A stretch of DNA of 64,000 nucleotides from Lycorma delicatula (GCF_047948215.1 NC_134455.1:152750575-152814574); one strand, 5' to 3'; numbered from the stretch's first letter, positions 35,120 to 49,000 are shown. Program-made: numbers and translations. Notes: a model not told the origin generated them from the letters alone.

Positions 35120-35400
35120 CATCAGTTTACTGACGCAGGGTCCATGGAGTAGAGCCCCTCGGCTGGACGGGAAGGGCGAGCCCGAGGGAAATACAAGTAA
35201 CTATATAGGGTAGATGAAGCCGCGACGGGGATGCTAGCACTTATATGTGAATTAAATAAGCCTGCTATTAAAGAAAATATTGCGGGTAAAGCCGCGACGG
35301 GGAAACGTCAGTTCCCCCGTCGCGGCGTTAATATATATTTAACTTTAATATATATTAAAGTCTTCACCCCCGTCGTTAATATATATTTAACTTTATGATT
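35120..35400. repeat. GC-rich repeat with CCGCGACGGGG units and AT palindromes
   Basis: GCCGCGACGGGG occurs at about 35230 and 35291-35302, with an inverted copy at 35315-35326. CCCCGTCG plus TTAATATATATTTAACTTTA is repeated directly nearby, and CTTTAATATATATTAAAG is a perfect palindrome. The left part matches the reverse complement of 3150-3240. Confidence 0.6.
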
Positions 35401-36020
35401 AAGAAAAAATAAAACAAAATAAGCACGAACTTTCTATTCATAAGCAACTCCTGTTTTTATTTATCTGCAAGTAAACAAAAAGGAAAATTTTCAAACGGAT
35501 TTTACCAGAGGATTCTCGACATAAAATTTTCAAGCTCAATACTCCCAAAATAACTGGTAGTATCCGTATGTAAATAAGTAACACTTAGGTTTGTAAGGGA
35601 CTTGTTACAAGGGACTTGTTAGGTTTGTTAGGTCTTCTTTTTTAAATTTCACTGGTGGAACTATGCCTCCAGCAAAACGAAAATAAATAAAATATTGAAA
35701 AAGATTTATCTATAGGACATATGCACATGTAATTCTCTTAATATTAATAAAATTAATCAAATCCATTGCTTTCAATAAAAAATCAATAGTCATATTATTG
35801 TTTTAGCTATAATAATAATTAATCTTAACTATATTTGCTATCTTACAAAGATAAATTCAAATAGTAGCGTCATTATTTTTAATTTACTATTGTAATGATT
35901 TATTCCCGTTTCATAAACTAATTATTGATAAATAATTTTATTCAATCTGAATGGTTATCATTTATTTATTGTGGTCTATATTTATTTATTCATTTGTGAA
36001 CTTCTCAAAGACTAAGATAA

Positions 36021-36109
36021 ATGTTTTGTACATTATACAAATTCATCTTGATGATGGCGCGGTGTTTCATTTTTACTGCTGTTATAGGACTTATCTTCAA
36101 TAATATAAG
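36021..36109 (+). CDS. probable first exon of the GTPase/collagen-like gene
   Basis: The ATG at 36021 opens 29 codons plus two bases. It has a hydrophobic core (CFIFTAVIGLIF) typical of a signal peptide or anchor, and ends at AAG|GTATGT, a strong donor, in phase 2. The large open frame at 43.4 kb has no usable ATG upstream of its P-loop region but has a strong acceptor (TATTGTTACAG) at 43421-43431 that also needs phase 2. Joining the two restores Arg and reads ...NNIRYHSAELTE. The intron would be 7.3 kb, with transposons inside. A second in-frame ATG pair at 36051 could be the real start. This is an inference from phase, splice signals and signal-peptide character. Confidence 0.45.
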
Positions 36110-37185
36110 GTATGTGAAATTTTTTCATTGCTTCTGAATCATTGATAAGGTAACCTTAATTAATATTATTTTATATTTATATCAGATAAATAAATTAAAA
36201 TAGTAGATTATGCAGGGTATACTAAGTAATAATTACCATTTCATTTTGGATATACATTGCTGTAAAGTAGACTGACTTCTAGAAATACTTTGGTTATTGG
36301 ATTTATCAGAATGGTGGTAATTTACAGCATTTAGAGCTGTAATTTCACGGATTTTTAAATGTATTACTTAAATTAAGGGGACGTTCATTTATTGCGAAAA
36401 TAAAATGTATTAACCTAAAATGACAGAATCTATTTTCCTAAGATTTCAGTTCTTCCTGAAGGTAAAAATTGCTTCCAATTTCTAGATAAAATTTTCAATA
36501 ATTATCCCCTCCTTTATGTATAAAGATGTGTAAGAAATTAAATACCCTCTAAGTAACTATTTTTCTTATGTATTTAAAAAAATTCCTCTATACTATTATT
36601 TAGAATAATTAAATTAATATATTATTTTTATATAAAAATAATTAAAGAATATACTTAAAGGTAAAACTACTTTACAGTTAAAAATTATTTAAAAAAGGGC
36701 ATAAAAACAATTCAAATTATGTATTTAGGTGAAAATGAATTTCTTGTTGCTTTACATTATTGTTCATATTGTTCAAATATTGACAATTACATTTTAACAC
36801 AAGATATTTTTGAATTGTAATAAAAAAAAAATCTATATAATGAATTAAGTCCGTTTCATATAAATAGAATATTTAAGAAAATTGGTTGAACTTACTAAAT
36901 TATAATACGAACGTGAGCTTATTTTTTTTATTAAATTAATTTTAAATTAGTAATCAAATGATCTCGGATTCGTGAGCCATCCTTGCAGTACGTTTACTAA
37001 AATGATATCAGTTAGATAATTTTGATAATTATTTATATCAGTAAGTAACAAAATATGTGATCCTAATCGACATTTTTTTTTGCTAAATTTAAATATATAA
37101 AAAGCTTTCTTCATTACACACTTTTTTTCTGAAAGGAATGCAAGAATTTACATGCATGCAGGCCACTATTCAACTTACCTAAAAT
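36110..37185. other. no gene recognised (likely intron)
   Basis: Very AT-rich stretch between the candidate signal exon and the first transposon remnant. Confidence 0.5.
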
Positions 37186-37189
37186 GTGG

Positions 37190-38870
37190 TAGTAGTTGTT
37201 TTCCTTTTGTGTTTAGCATCTGGAACATCCCTCTTTAGCGTCCAACAATAATCTGTGAACATTCTTGCACTTCTCTGTCATTGGTACCTGCTTTCCATAA
37301 TTTATATTTGCTGGTGGAAGCGTTTCCCGTGCTCGTCACTGGCGGCGCCGAGGTTGTCCGGCAAGAAAGCTAGGTGTGAATTCAAGAAATTAATTTTTAG
37401 GGAGATTTCACATTAGTCGGGGATTTATGACCTCCTAAAAGGTTTTGCACAACACTTTTAAATGGCCTCTGCGCTGACTTTTCGATTTGATTTAACAGTT
37501 CTTCAAATTGTCCATCTCTAATGAAAGTTCTTATTTAGGGACCTAAAAAATTTCTTCCTTGATTTTAGTTTAAATAACACGAGGAAACTTTTCTTACAAA
37601 TAATGAAATTCAGCATCACTTTTATACATTGATTTAACAAAATTTTTGAATACCCCTAATTTTATACAGAGTGGAAGTATAGAAGAATAATTTCCGAGTT
37701 AACTTGCGGGGATATATAACATTTTTCTGTTCAGGCGTAAATGTTTCACTCTTTGGCCACTCCTTATTGATATAATGATTTGTTTTATCTTGTCGCATTC
37801 ACGCAAACAGCAACAAAATTTAATGTAGTCGAGAGTCGAACAGTAAATTCATTTATAACGCAATAACATTTAGACTGCAGCATATAGGATTTTCATATTG
37901 TTATATGTTTCTTTTATTTTAGTCGCCTAAGTTAACAGAACAGAAGAAAAATTTGTTGCCATTGTACAAAAGAACAGCGTTTAAATTAGTTTTCGAAGAA
38001 TTAAAGGAGAGTCTCCATTCTTTAGGTTTAAGTTCATGATGAAATGCATCCATAAAAGCACAAATATTAAGCAGTACACTAAAATATTCTCTTCAAAATG
38101 TAATTCTGGAACCTTTGCTTGACGATTACTAATCGTCTAGTGTGTTATCGACTCACTAGTGTCAATATGGAAAAAATTCCAATCTTTTAACGTAGATTCC
38201 AAAAGCTTGGCGTTTTTCTTTGATTTGTTCAAATCCCGAACAGAATTGGTTAATTCACTTTGAATTATCAAATGAAGTTCATAGGAATAGAATTCTGCTT
38301 CAAAAGGAGGATCACCCTGCACACATGTCGAACTTCATTAGGTATCTCATATTAATTATTTAAAGTTTGATATGTTAGAGGATATGGTACAGGTAATTCC
38401 TTACTTTGAGGGACGTCTTATAGTAGACGGTAAATTCAGATACTGCACTGTCTGTTTTGAGTTACTACTTCTTTTTTTTAGTCCAGATTTCACATCGGTC
38501 GAACAGCAGATGTGAGGGGGCCCAGATCTTATCTTGTATCCCAACTTTACAACCGCGATATAGTTCATAACATTTATAACTGGAGACATCTGTAAGTGCA
38601 GTCAAACTTTGTTGTTTTTCTTCAAACGCCAAATCCCCACCATGTACTAGAAGTTATCGGGATGATTTATGGAATTCCTTGACATATTTCTTCAGTAACA
38701 CAGCACACTTAGCACAGAAACTATAAGTCACAAAGATAATGAAGCCAGAGTACAGTTTGGCGAATGGTGGTGTATGAGCTGCGCGAATATATAGTTGTCT
38801 CAATCCAGTAACAGAGTGTGTTTCGGTCTGCAAACAGGAATACAGAGAGCAAATCTTCATCTAAAATCGT
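37190..38870 (-). mobile_element. decayed repetitive-element ORF (copy 1)
   Basis: Minus-strand fragments, in order from 38.87 kb down: GYKIRSGPPHICCSTD with VQYLNLPSTIRRP; LTNSVRDLNKSKKNAKLLES; and near 37.2-37.4 kb NLGAASDEHGKRFHQQI followed by FTDYCWTLKRDVPDAKHKR. These match in order a multi-copy arthropod ORF family of uncertain nature that I know only as repeat-encoded predicted proteins (marks: APHICC, LP.AIRP, VRDL.LSK, E.HG.RFHQ, ADYCW). The frame is broken many times. It is antisense to the proposed GTPase gene, inside its intron. Confidence 0.7.
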
Positions 38871-38879
38871 AATTAAAAA

Positions 38880-39385
38880 CACTCGGCTCCATAATTTCGC
38901 CTTTGCCAAAGTTCCTTATGTCCCTAATATATTACACTTCAATGACTAATCATAATTCCACTTCAATAAAACAAAGCATGTCTTTGATCTTGTCTTAAAT
39001 ATGCGTAATTTTAGTTCTGTATTTAACTATATGATCGTAGATGGTGACATTAATTCATGATTATCTTTCTTTCTAAGAATCATTACTACATGTCCAACGT
39101 ACACAGTTAACGAACTATACGCAAATCACACTTAATAAACGAAAGATACGCTATAAATCATCTCATAAATTTTAACTCGTTTTATGTCAATAGAATCTAA
39201 TTTGTAAGCAAAATAGTAATAAAAAAAAAATCATTACAAAATATTATGATCATGTTGCTAATAGTAATGTAAAAAATTTAACTTATAAAAAACCAACGAC
39301 TTACCGTTATTCCAAAATTAATATTATAATATAACATCATTTCCAAATTGGTACCATAAATAAGTTTTATTAGACTCACTAAACA
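38880..39385. other. no gene recognised
   Basis: AT-rich sequence without a supported feature. Confidence 0.5.
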
Positions 39386-41345
39386 TTAGTGGTGGGATAA
39401 ACGATTTTTTTTCGATTCGATTCTAAGAAAGGATTCGTAAAAAAGAATCGTTCGTCCGATTCAATAATTCTTTTCCTTCCCATCACTACCAGTACTGTAA
39501 ACTCTAATGCGTAAACTCTTTCTCTTCTTCAGCCAAGTTTAGCGGTTCATCTCTTCATACTCCTGTTCAACTCAACTGATGCATACCTATTAAATGCCTA
39601 TTCTTCTCTTTTCAACTCTTATTCGACTCTTAAGTAAGCATCCGATTCTTTTTCAGTTGAATACGATTTTTAGTAAACTTAGTAGCCTATCACTTCTAAT
39701 ACGCATGCTCTATTCCCTTCATCTACCCAACGATTCTCCTTATTTCATTTCTTATTGGATTCATTTACGAAAACAACCTTATATCAACAAACCTCATCAC
39801 TAAACAGAGAAGGAAAAATTTAAAGTGTTACGCACATATTCTATATGACATCATTGTTCTTTTTTCTTTTAATTTCATTCTGGCGGGAAGCTATGTTGCA
39901 CATATTAATTTCTATCGTTCTTTTAGCGCATACTATGATGCTCAAAATACATTTTACAATTATTCTTAGTAGAGGGATAAAAGACGACAGTCGATTCTGT
40001 TTTCATCGTGCATAATCTTTCCGTGTTCTATTTAGAGTTGTGTTTTTAGATTGTTTATATTTTTTTTTATTTGGGCCTACACAATTTCGTAAAATTGTTT
40101 TACTTTAAATAATCAGAAGACGATTTTTTCTAAATGTTTATCGGTATAATTTTTTTAAAACATTAGTTTTTACCTAAGTAGATACATTATAAGCACTTTT
40201 ATAAAAGAATATTTTATTTTTAAAATTATAAACATGAGCTGCAGAAAAAGAAGTCACATCTGGACTTGCCTTGTGTAATCTTTGCCGTAGTTCAGTATCC
40301 TATGCTGGTGGACGAATAGTAATGTATCTCGTCACATTAAAGTCAAACATACAGGAGTTGATATTTCAAGACAAAAAAATCCTTGTCCTTCTGATTATCA
40401 TGTTTCAGAAATGCATTACAATTTAAATCCTACTAAGTCTATTGCGACTGAACCAAATGAATTGCAGCAATTAGCCCTTAAATTAACAAACCTTGTTGAA
40501 TCGCCTAATTCTTCTTCTGTGCATCCAATAACATCTTTTTCCTAAAAAAAATACAATAGTTATCCCTTACTTCCTTTGTTACAAAACCTGTCCCTCAAAG
40601 TAAAAGCCGAGCGTTAGATATTCAATTAATTAGGTTATAATTAAAGAATTTCAACCTATTTCACTCGTTGAGGATGAAAAATTCAAGAAGGTTGTTCACA
40701 TGTTAAACCCTGGGTATTCTGTTCCTTGTCGGAAAACAATTACAACTAGTTTAATTCCACAATTATATGGTAGAATTTCTTGTGAGATTCGGAAGTCATT
40801 ATATAATATAGAAGCATGCGCAATAATCACTGACAGTTGAACATCAGTTTCAAATAATAATTATATGGCCATAACTATCCGTTTCATTGACCATGATTGC
40901 AATTTGAAAACCCCATTACTTACTTGTATGGAAATCTGTAGTCAATATACGGATGAAAAAATTGCCATTGAATTACAAGGTAAATTCAATGAATGGCTAT
41001 TACTGACAAAATAGGAGCAGTTATTAGTGACAATGCAGACAATTTAAAAGCTGCTATTCGCAATTGTCAGCTACGCCATATTCCTTGCTTAGCGCATACA
41101 ATTAATTTAATTGTCCAAGCAGCAGCGTCAGAAGTAAATCAATTGTGGTAAAATTGAAGGCAATTGTCGAATTTTTTAAACGAGGTTCTCATGCCGCCTT
41201 CAAACTGCAAAACATGCAGCGACAAATGAATTTTAAAGACTTTCATTTTAGACTTACAAAAAATCACCTTGAACAACAAATAAAAAAGGCAAAAAATATC
41301 AAATCAGGGCTGCCAAAAGGATTTGTGAATAAAAAAAATTGAAAT
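39386..41345 (+). mobile_element. hAT transposon remnant
   Basis: The left end, TAGTGGTGGGATAAACG near 39387, resembles hAT terminal repeats. From about 40233 the plus strand gives a BED zinc-finger region (CNLCRSSVSYAGG, then SRHIKVKHTG in another frame). A transposase core follows: VVHMLNPGYSVPCRKTI, ACAIITDSWTSVS (with TGA for Trp), IGAVISDNADNLKAAI and RHIPCLAHTINLIVQAA, as in BED-finger/ZBED-like hAT enzymes. Many stops and shifts. The C-terminal dimerisation region and right end were not found. Confidence 0.8.
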
Positions 41346-41764
41346 GAACATGAGCTCATTTTTTGTGCATTTATATCTTCAAGCTTGAAAATATCAAGCT
41401 TTAATTCGGTTAAACTACACTTCGTCTTTCACGCCTAATCCCGAACTTAAACATTAACTATTAAATACAACACGCTCCCAGTTTAGCGTTATTAAGCATC
41501 AAGTAATGGAGTTATCTAGATATATTGATGCCTAATACCTTCCTCAGAATTTAGAAAAAATACATAGGTAAAAGAATTATTCAGCCTTTAAAACAATATC
41601 GATATAAATATACAAACAAACGCACAGTTTTTTTATTATATGTATATATATATATGTTACTGTTGAACGACTATGGACCATAAAACATTTAAATAAAAAT
41701 AAACTTTCACAGTAAGGTTTTGGAAAAAAAAAATTATCGTACAAAAAAATTATGATATACCCCT

Positions 41765-42140
41765 TCTGTCAAAAAAGTACCGGGAATTTGTCTTTTAAAA
41801 GGGCTACGCTAATGATCTTTTTAATTCTTTTTTTCTGTAAGATGCTAGCACTATAATTAATTTCAGTGTCCAAAATGTGCACGATCTATCTACCAGTTTG
41901 TTTACAGCAGCTTGTTGATTCAGTCTACTTCAGTAATGCATCACGATTTTTACAATGAACAAAATTATTGAACAACAAGTTTGCTTAGATTTTGTGTTGC
42001 CAACTGAATTTGTGAGCAGACTCGCTAAAAATGTTAGAAAAGGGTTATGGCGAATTAGTTTCATCAAAAACACGTGCTTACGAATAGTAAAAATCGTTCA
42101 AGGTGGGCTGAGAGATCGGCGAAAACATGCCTCGTTCTGA
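41765..42140 (+). mobile_element. truncated mariner-like element
   Basis: CTGTCAAAAAAGTACCGGG near 41766 resembles a mariner terminal repeat. From 41955 the plus strand reads MNKIIEQQVCLDF, then after a shift ADSLKMLEKGYGELVSSKTRAYE and a broken KSFK...MPRS, the paired helix-turn-helix start of a mariner transposase. It breaks off near 42140 before any catalytic residue. Confidence 0.7.
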
Positions 42141-42144
42141 GCTA

Positions 42145-43360
42145 TATTAAGCTCAGTACATGCGTGCATGCTTATATTTCAATTTTTAAAACAAATTTTA
42201 CCTCAATGTTTCCTTATTTCCCAAAAATCGAAAAATCTACATTTTCACTTACCACATATTTTTTAACCGATTTATTTTAATGTCTTCCTAGGCATAGTAA
42301 AAGTGGAAGCGACCCCAAAAAATACTTTGGAGAGCCGATCAAAGTTTAAAAATATAAATTTAAAAAATCTTTTAAAATATTTTTGGTTTATTTAAATTTT
42401 TAATAAAAGTTTGAAAAAAAATTAAAGTGGATTTATTAAAGATTTTGGTGGTGGGGAGAAAAAAATACCCATTTTTAGATTTTTAAACTTCTTTGGTTTA
42501 TCTAAACGTATAATGATAATTTTACAATAAAACTTCATCATAAATTACCCCCAGCCAAAAAAAGAAATCTTAGATAACCTTTTTCATGTTTAGTTATTCG
42601 TATTTTTCCACTATGTAAAAATAAATAACCGATTCCAAGAAAGCATTACAATTTGGCTGTCACAATCTATTAATTAGCTGAACAAAGGCCGAGTAAAATA
42701 AATTTTTTTACGTAATTTAGCCTTTCATTAACGACCACTGAAACTGGGGGATACAAATAACTTTTCAAATTTAAAATCCCTGGTAAGATTTTAAAACTGA
42801 TGTTATCCTGACTCTAATAGAGAAAAGGTTTTTTTTAATAAATATCAGTTTATAAATTGGAAGATTTTTCTACAGTTCTTTCATCTTTATTATATCAATA
42901 TATCTTCTGCTTTTAAGGGTTACCTTCTGAAAACAATAATAACTTTTTCCAACCTCACTTAGAGAACGCTTTTTACAGCAGAAAGAAATCATATTCCTTT
43001 GGAAAGGGTACTTTATGGAAGTTTTTTCAGAATTGGCATTAGAAATGCTATTTCTTAAAAACTAAAATACACGTTCATGTAAAATTTTTATGGTTTCAAC
43101 CTATTTATAATATAGGACCACCCTTAATTATTTTTCTACCGCCTAATCCCATTTTAAAAAAATAAATAATAAAATCAGTTTTGTGTTTATTAAGTTTAAT
43201 ATTTTCTGATACCTAAACTGAGAAGAAAAAAGTAGTACTTTGCATTTTTAGATTTTATTGTTTTTGCAACGATTGATCAGAATTATAAGTCAAATGACAG
43301 ATCGTTTTTCTGGCAGACACAATGCTTTCCCTCTGTGTTATACTAAAACTGGAGGAAAAA
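42145..43360. other. no gene recognised (likely intron)
   Basis: AT-rich, with phrases similar to those near 29.9 and 57.6 kb. No coding frame. Confidence 0.45.
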
Positions 43361-43431
43361 TGAAATGTGTCCGATTTTTGCGTATTAAAACAAATAAATA
43401 AATTATATAAGGATCATTTTTATTGTTACAG

Positions 43432-46042
43432 GTATCACTCGGCTGAACTAACAGAAGAATGTAACATCATCGGACCGGAAATTTTTAGTAAATTTGATGA
43501 AGTTGAACATTTTAGCAATATGTTTTATATATTAAACGATCAATTAAACGAAGCGACTTCAAAACAAGAAAATAAATCTTTAAATATGATTATGTTAATC
43601 GGCAATACCGGTGCCGGAAAAAGTACCTTAGCACAGTTAATATCTGGAAACAAAGAAAAACTTCTCTCCGTCGAAACATCACCCGATTCAGGAGATTATA
43701 TTGTAATAGATAATGATAAAATCGGTATGGATACGGTAGTTTCGACCACATTAATACCTGATTTGATAATAGATTCGGAAACCGGGAATATTGTTTGTGA
43801 TAGTCCAGGATTCAAGGACACTCGAAGTCCTATACACGAACTAGTTGCTGCGTCTTCGATGGTAAAAGTTTTAAAAAGTTCGAGAAAGATAAAAATTGTT
43901 TTAGTAATACCACAAACATCTTTGATGAAAGGCTCATACAGAGACGATTTCACTAATCTTTTAAAACAAACGACAAGTTTTGTGAAAGATGTAGATAAAT
44001 ATAAGAAAAGCTTCTATTTAACAGCGACCAAAGGAAATTTGTATACCTTTAAAAAGGGTATGATAATACCGGCGTCTGAAGAATCTGTGGTACACGGAAT
44101 ACGTTTTTTTTTAAACGAAGCTATTTTGAGTTTGGAGAATTCTACTCCTTCAGTAAATGGAACCGATCATTTACGTGAAATTAGTGTAATAAAGAATTTA
44201 TTAGACGATTCGAAATCGAGAATTAAACTATTCAGGAAACCCTCTCAGGAAGGACCGTTAATAGAAATAACCGAAATTAATGACGAAAGATCTAAACTTA
44301 GAGAGGTATTACTATCTGATAATAATTTTACGACAATAGACGAAAACGATTTCGGTTATTCAATATCAGATCGTGCAAAAGTTTACCTGGTCGAATTATT
44401 TTTACTAGTGGATAAATATATTGCGTCGTTATCCGGCTTACTTTCAAGATATTTTGTAGATTTTTACCGAAATAAATTACACAACATTAAGCGAATCGAC
44501 GAGAGAATAAAAGAACTAAAAATAATAAATTCCGATATTAATAAATTAGTAAATGAAATTAAAGAAACCGATAACGCTAAAACGTACATAAACAGCACAC
44601 AGAGTTTTATAGAAAGGAAAAATATTAATTACAAATGCAAAATGAATTTAAATAAAGTAGATATTTTAATAAATTTCCTCGATAATATCGATAATTTTTT
44701 AAATTCTTCTGAATACTCGTATAGGCCTGACAAGTGGTCTGCCTCGTTCAGTACGTTAACTGATTTTGTACGTACCGAAACGGAAAATAATTATCTAATA
44801 GAAGATGTGTTCCTTACATTAACCGGTTATGAGATTCAGAAAAAAAAAACACAACTTCATCTTCCCGTGATAAATGATCTCCAAAACGATACGGTAAATG
44901 GTATTAATGAGGAAAAGATTCGTAGTTTCTTGACTTCTATTGATTTATATAAAAAATATAATGATTTTAAGTTAAACGAAAATACGGTGAAGATTCTTAA
45001 TTCGCTTGTAGATATAACAATAAAGTCGGAAACTAAAATTTATTCCCTAAACGATGCGTTGCACGTTGAAGGATACATAGTGCGACTATCCGAAATTCAA
45101 GACCACCGTATTGAAAATAAGAACAACATTAATAGTTTAGTAATATTAGCTATGCACACCGTATTCATCGATAAAGATCTCGACGAAGATTATTTAAAAG
45201 GAAAAGAAATACTTATTGTAGCGCCTACATGGCATGTTGTCGGTACAAGAAGGTTAAGTGTTGACGGGCGTTCCGGTAAAACACCTTATTTATCGTATAA
45301 AGCCGATCTCGGAGAAATCGGTAAAGACGGTGCGAACGGTGAAAGCGGAGGAACTTTCACGGGTGTCGGTATGACATTTGAAAACGGACACAATTTGATT
45401 TTAAGTGCAAATGGAGGAGACGGTGAAAACGGGCAGAATGGAGGTGACGGTTTAGACGGTAGAGACGGATGGGATGGATATACTTACTCGAGTGATCTCA
45501 GCAGAAATAACAAAAATATTTATTTAGTTTACAATAATTTTGAAGAAACAAGCGGCTACAAAGGTGTTTCTGGAACACCCGGAGGTGACAGTGGAGCTGG
45601 AGGTAAGGGAGGTAAAGGTGGTAAAAAAGGGACGGTCGATTTGTCTAATGTAGGTCCTTATGCGAGTGGAATAAAAATCGAAATGGATAATGGGAAACAT
45701 GGAAGAGACGGTGAAGACGGTATTCCTGGACGCGGTGGTCAGGGAGGATGTGATGTTTATTATTCTGATACGGATGAATATTTTCTTTTCTTTCGTGTAT
45801 CCTCTGTTAGAAATAAATCGTACGGAAGATGTCGTGGTAGAAGTCGTAGTGGTTTTGTAAAACGGAATCGCAATCTAATCAGATGGCACCCGTCGTATTT
45901 TGATATACAGGACAAATTAAAAATATCCTGCTCGATTTTAGCGGCTTACACCGCCTCGTACAAGAAATACGAATCTATATTATTTGATGCAAAGTTTGAA
46001 GAGTTCATGGATAATATTAATAAAAATATTTTACGATGTTAA
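43432..46042 (+). CDS. P-loop GTPase-like protein with collagen-like Gly-rich C-terminal region
   Basis: A long uninterrupted frame, open from 43364 to the TAA at 46040-46042, far beyond chance in such AT-rich DNA. Counting from the GTG at 43367 it has 891 codons, but GTG is not a plausible start; I take the AG at 43430-43431 as acceptor, so residue 22 onward is coding. Residues 79-87 are a Walker A (GNTGAGKST) and 145-149 DSPGF fits the G3 motif of TRAFAC-type GTPases. TATKG near 219-223 sits where NKxD would be and lacks the Asp. Residues ~340-480 look helical (KRIDERIKELK). From ~648 to 795 there are two Gly-rich blocks of GxxG/GxDG repeats (GDGENGQNGGDGLDG; GGKGGKGGKKG) split by a 40-residue insert. 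A basic patch near 815-837 and a helical tail follow. Function unknown. The alternative start is Met52, which keeps the P-loop. Confidence 0.85.
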
Positions 46043-49000
46043 TTTCACTCTTTGTAACAGAAATCATCAACTCTTTCATTCGATATGATTGCAATTCTCA
46101 TTAATTTCTACACGAATAGGAAAGCGTTACGTCACCCGAGGTAAAACAAATATGTAGAAGCTATATTAAATTTCAATATTTTGTTATTGCCGACATAGTT
46201 CTATTATTGTAATAGTCGTTAGTAGGAAACTTAACCTTCTTCGATTAATCATAATGCATCCGGTAGTGCGAACATAGCCGTATGACATGTTTTCCTAACG
46301 ACGAGGTATGGAATATAGCAGTGACACCTATCAAAATATTTTACCCTCGGTTCGTTTGAGTTTAATTAATATTTATACCGCTAGACAGCAGCAAGTTGTG
46401 GACTATTTGAACTATGAAAGGCATTAATTTAACACAGAGCGCTAATTTTGTCAACTATAATCCATCTTCCTTATGTTTAAAACCGCACTGACGCAAGAGA
46501 TTAGGTCACTTCTAACTTAGCCACAGACTATATGATGTAGTTAATGTTTATAGTACGCCATATATTATTACTATAATGTAGTAAATAATCTGGTAGATTT
46601 ATTTCTTTGTAATAATACTACAATCGGATTATCGGTAATAGATAAAACGGTATTAAATAGTTTAATTTTAAAATCAAGTAATTATTACAGCGATCTTTAT
46701 TGATGCGTAAATTTGCGCGACTAACAGGATATACCGTATCACTCACCTTCAGTGAGTCAAGGCCACAATCAGTTAATAAATTAGTAAAACGTTTGTTTGA
46801 ATTAACTCTAAACTCAAGTAGAATGAACTTTATTTATTTTAAATTCACCGACTAAGTCGCGATCGAATGAAAATTATGTTGTCAAGGTGGAAAGTTATGT
46901 TAATATCTTTACTTAATTTTATAAAATATGATATATATTCAGTGTTCTATTAATTTTTGCTGCTACATTCGAATTATACAAAGTGAAAAGCCTTATTATT
47001 CTTTTAATTAAAAATTTCAAAAAAGTGCAAATATAAGTGTTATAAATTTTACATTATTGAATGAAGGATTTTTTCCATTAATTAATAGTTAAATTCGCAA
47101 ATTAACTTTTAAGTTTCAATATAATATGTTGCTTACAAAAATGTGAAGTAGTTAAGATTAGAAAAATTTCTTTGAAAAGGATTGTTATGCTTTCAAGTAC
47201 GCTAAATTTACAATCGGCATATTTGCATGCTTTTTATTGATCTCTTTTGTCGATTTTTTAAGGATAATATAAAAAATCTTCCTTCTTAATAAAAATTCCA
47301 TGAGTTTAGTAGATAATTTACTAAAATTGTCGATTCAGCTTGAACAAGAAAAAATAATACTGATTCGACTTTTGTGCTTATCATAAAAAAATAAATATAT
47401 TATAAATTAATTATTTGGCTTACTTTAATTATCTACCTACAAAATTATAAGATATCTTCGATTTATTATTAAACAATAGACAATAAATATATAGGAAAAA
47501 CGATTATTTTATTTTTTTATCCAAACTGTTTATTTTTTATTAAAAAAAAAAAATAAATAAATAAACGCCTATAATACATAAGAACGTAGTGCAACCATTA
47601 TGGTATAGCATATATTTACATCACTATATGAAAAATAAAAATCCAGCAAAGAATTGTATAACTTTCCCAGTTTTGCTTTTTGCCGCTGACAGATTTTTAT
47701 CTCAAGTACGCCTTAGGGTTTTTAAATACTAAATTATGAAATATTTAGACGATTCAGTCTGGTCTCACGGGACCCCACCTTTTGGTCATCTGGCCCGGAG
47801 GACCAAAAATAATATACGACAATTTCAGCCGCGGAGCAATTCGTTGGTTGTGATAATTGTATACACTAAGTATTGCCGGATAAAACAACAAATGGATATT
47901 TTACACTTTCTTTATTCACATTTACATTAATTACACATTAAACTGTCTGGCTAGTACAGATACATTTTTATGTTGATTGGTTGACATTATAAAAGAAAGT
48001 AAGTATTCATATATTAATAGTTCTAACAAAAATTAAGATCAGCTGGTTCATTAACAAATAAGAAGAAAGAAGAAAAGAAGAAAATGACAGGAGATGTTTA
48101 CGTTGAGCAAGAGGACAAAGAAAACAGATGAATCTAAACATATATGTTAATACTAGATATGGGTGGATTTTCAGTCTTGAAAATTATAATTTAAAAAAAT
48201 GATATTTTTAATACGGGTCTTATTCAGCTCCTTTGTTTTAGGTGTTTTAAAACTTTATTTATTGGAGTAAAAAAAAGGTTATGATGCCTCGGCAACCAAA
48301 ATATCAGGATAAAGTTAGAGAAAGTGAGAGGGGGAAGAGAGCCGTACATTTATGCCAACTTGAAACTTTTTTAAAGCCAAATTTAAACTTTGTTTAAATT
48401 TCAACTTTTTTGGTCAACGGGCTTTTCGACGTATGAGTCAAAGACTGTTTATAAATAATGTTGAATATCCCACCCGCCTAATCCCGGTTCATGTGAAACT
48501 TTACAATTTTAAATATCTTAGTAAGAACAATTTTCATCTCCCTTAAGCTCAATTTTCTACCGTCATTATATAAAAAGTCAAAAAAGGGGAAAATTACCCA
48601 TACCCTATTTTAATTTTGACTAAAATTGAATACAATCAATGCCCCATGTATAGAAATTGTTTAATCCACTTTCAAAGAATTAATGTTGAACCAGTCCGGA
48701 GTATAAATCTGGATATTTATAGCGTAGGTTCTTCTACTTTATTCTACAAGATAGTAATATACCAATTACCATGCTAAACCTTTTCATATTCTATAGTTTC
48801 AGATGTATAAGTAGAAGCTATTTGCTTGCAATTTGGTTGATTGAATACTATCTTCCTAGATAAATAGCTCTCTGTAAACGAAAATTCTAGAGCACTATTA
48901 GCCTACGTAGATAGTGTTTGATTTAATTCAGGCAAATACTATTTGCGTGTGAAATACATATCAGCAAATGAAAAAAAAACGAAAACCCGGTTCCTTATTC

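Noticed and set aside
43367..43431. GTG at 43367 as the start of the GTPase-like protein
   Set aside because: GTG is not a normal nuclear start in insects, and the stretch between it and the acceptor at 43431 ends in a good polypyrimidine-AG, so it is probably intron.
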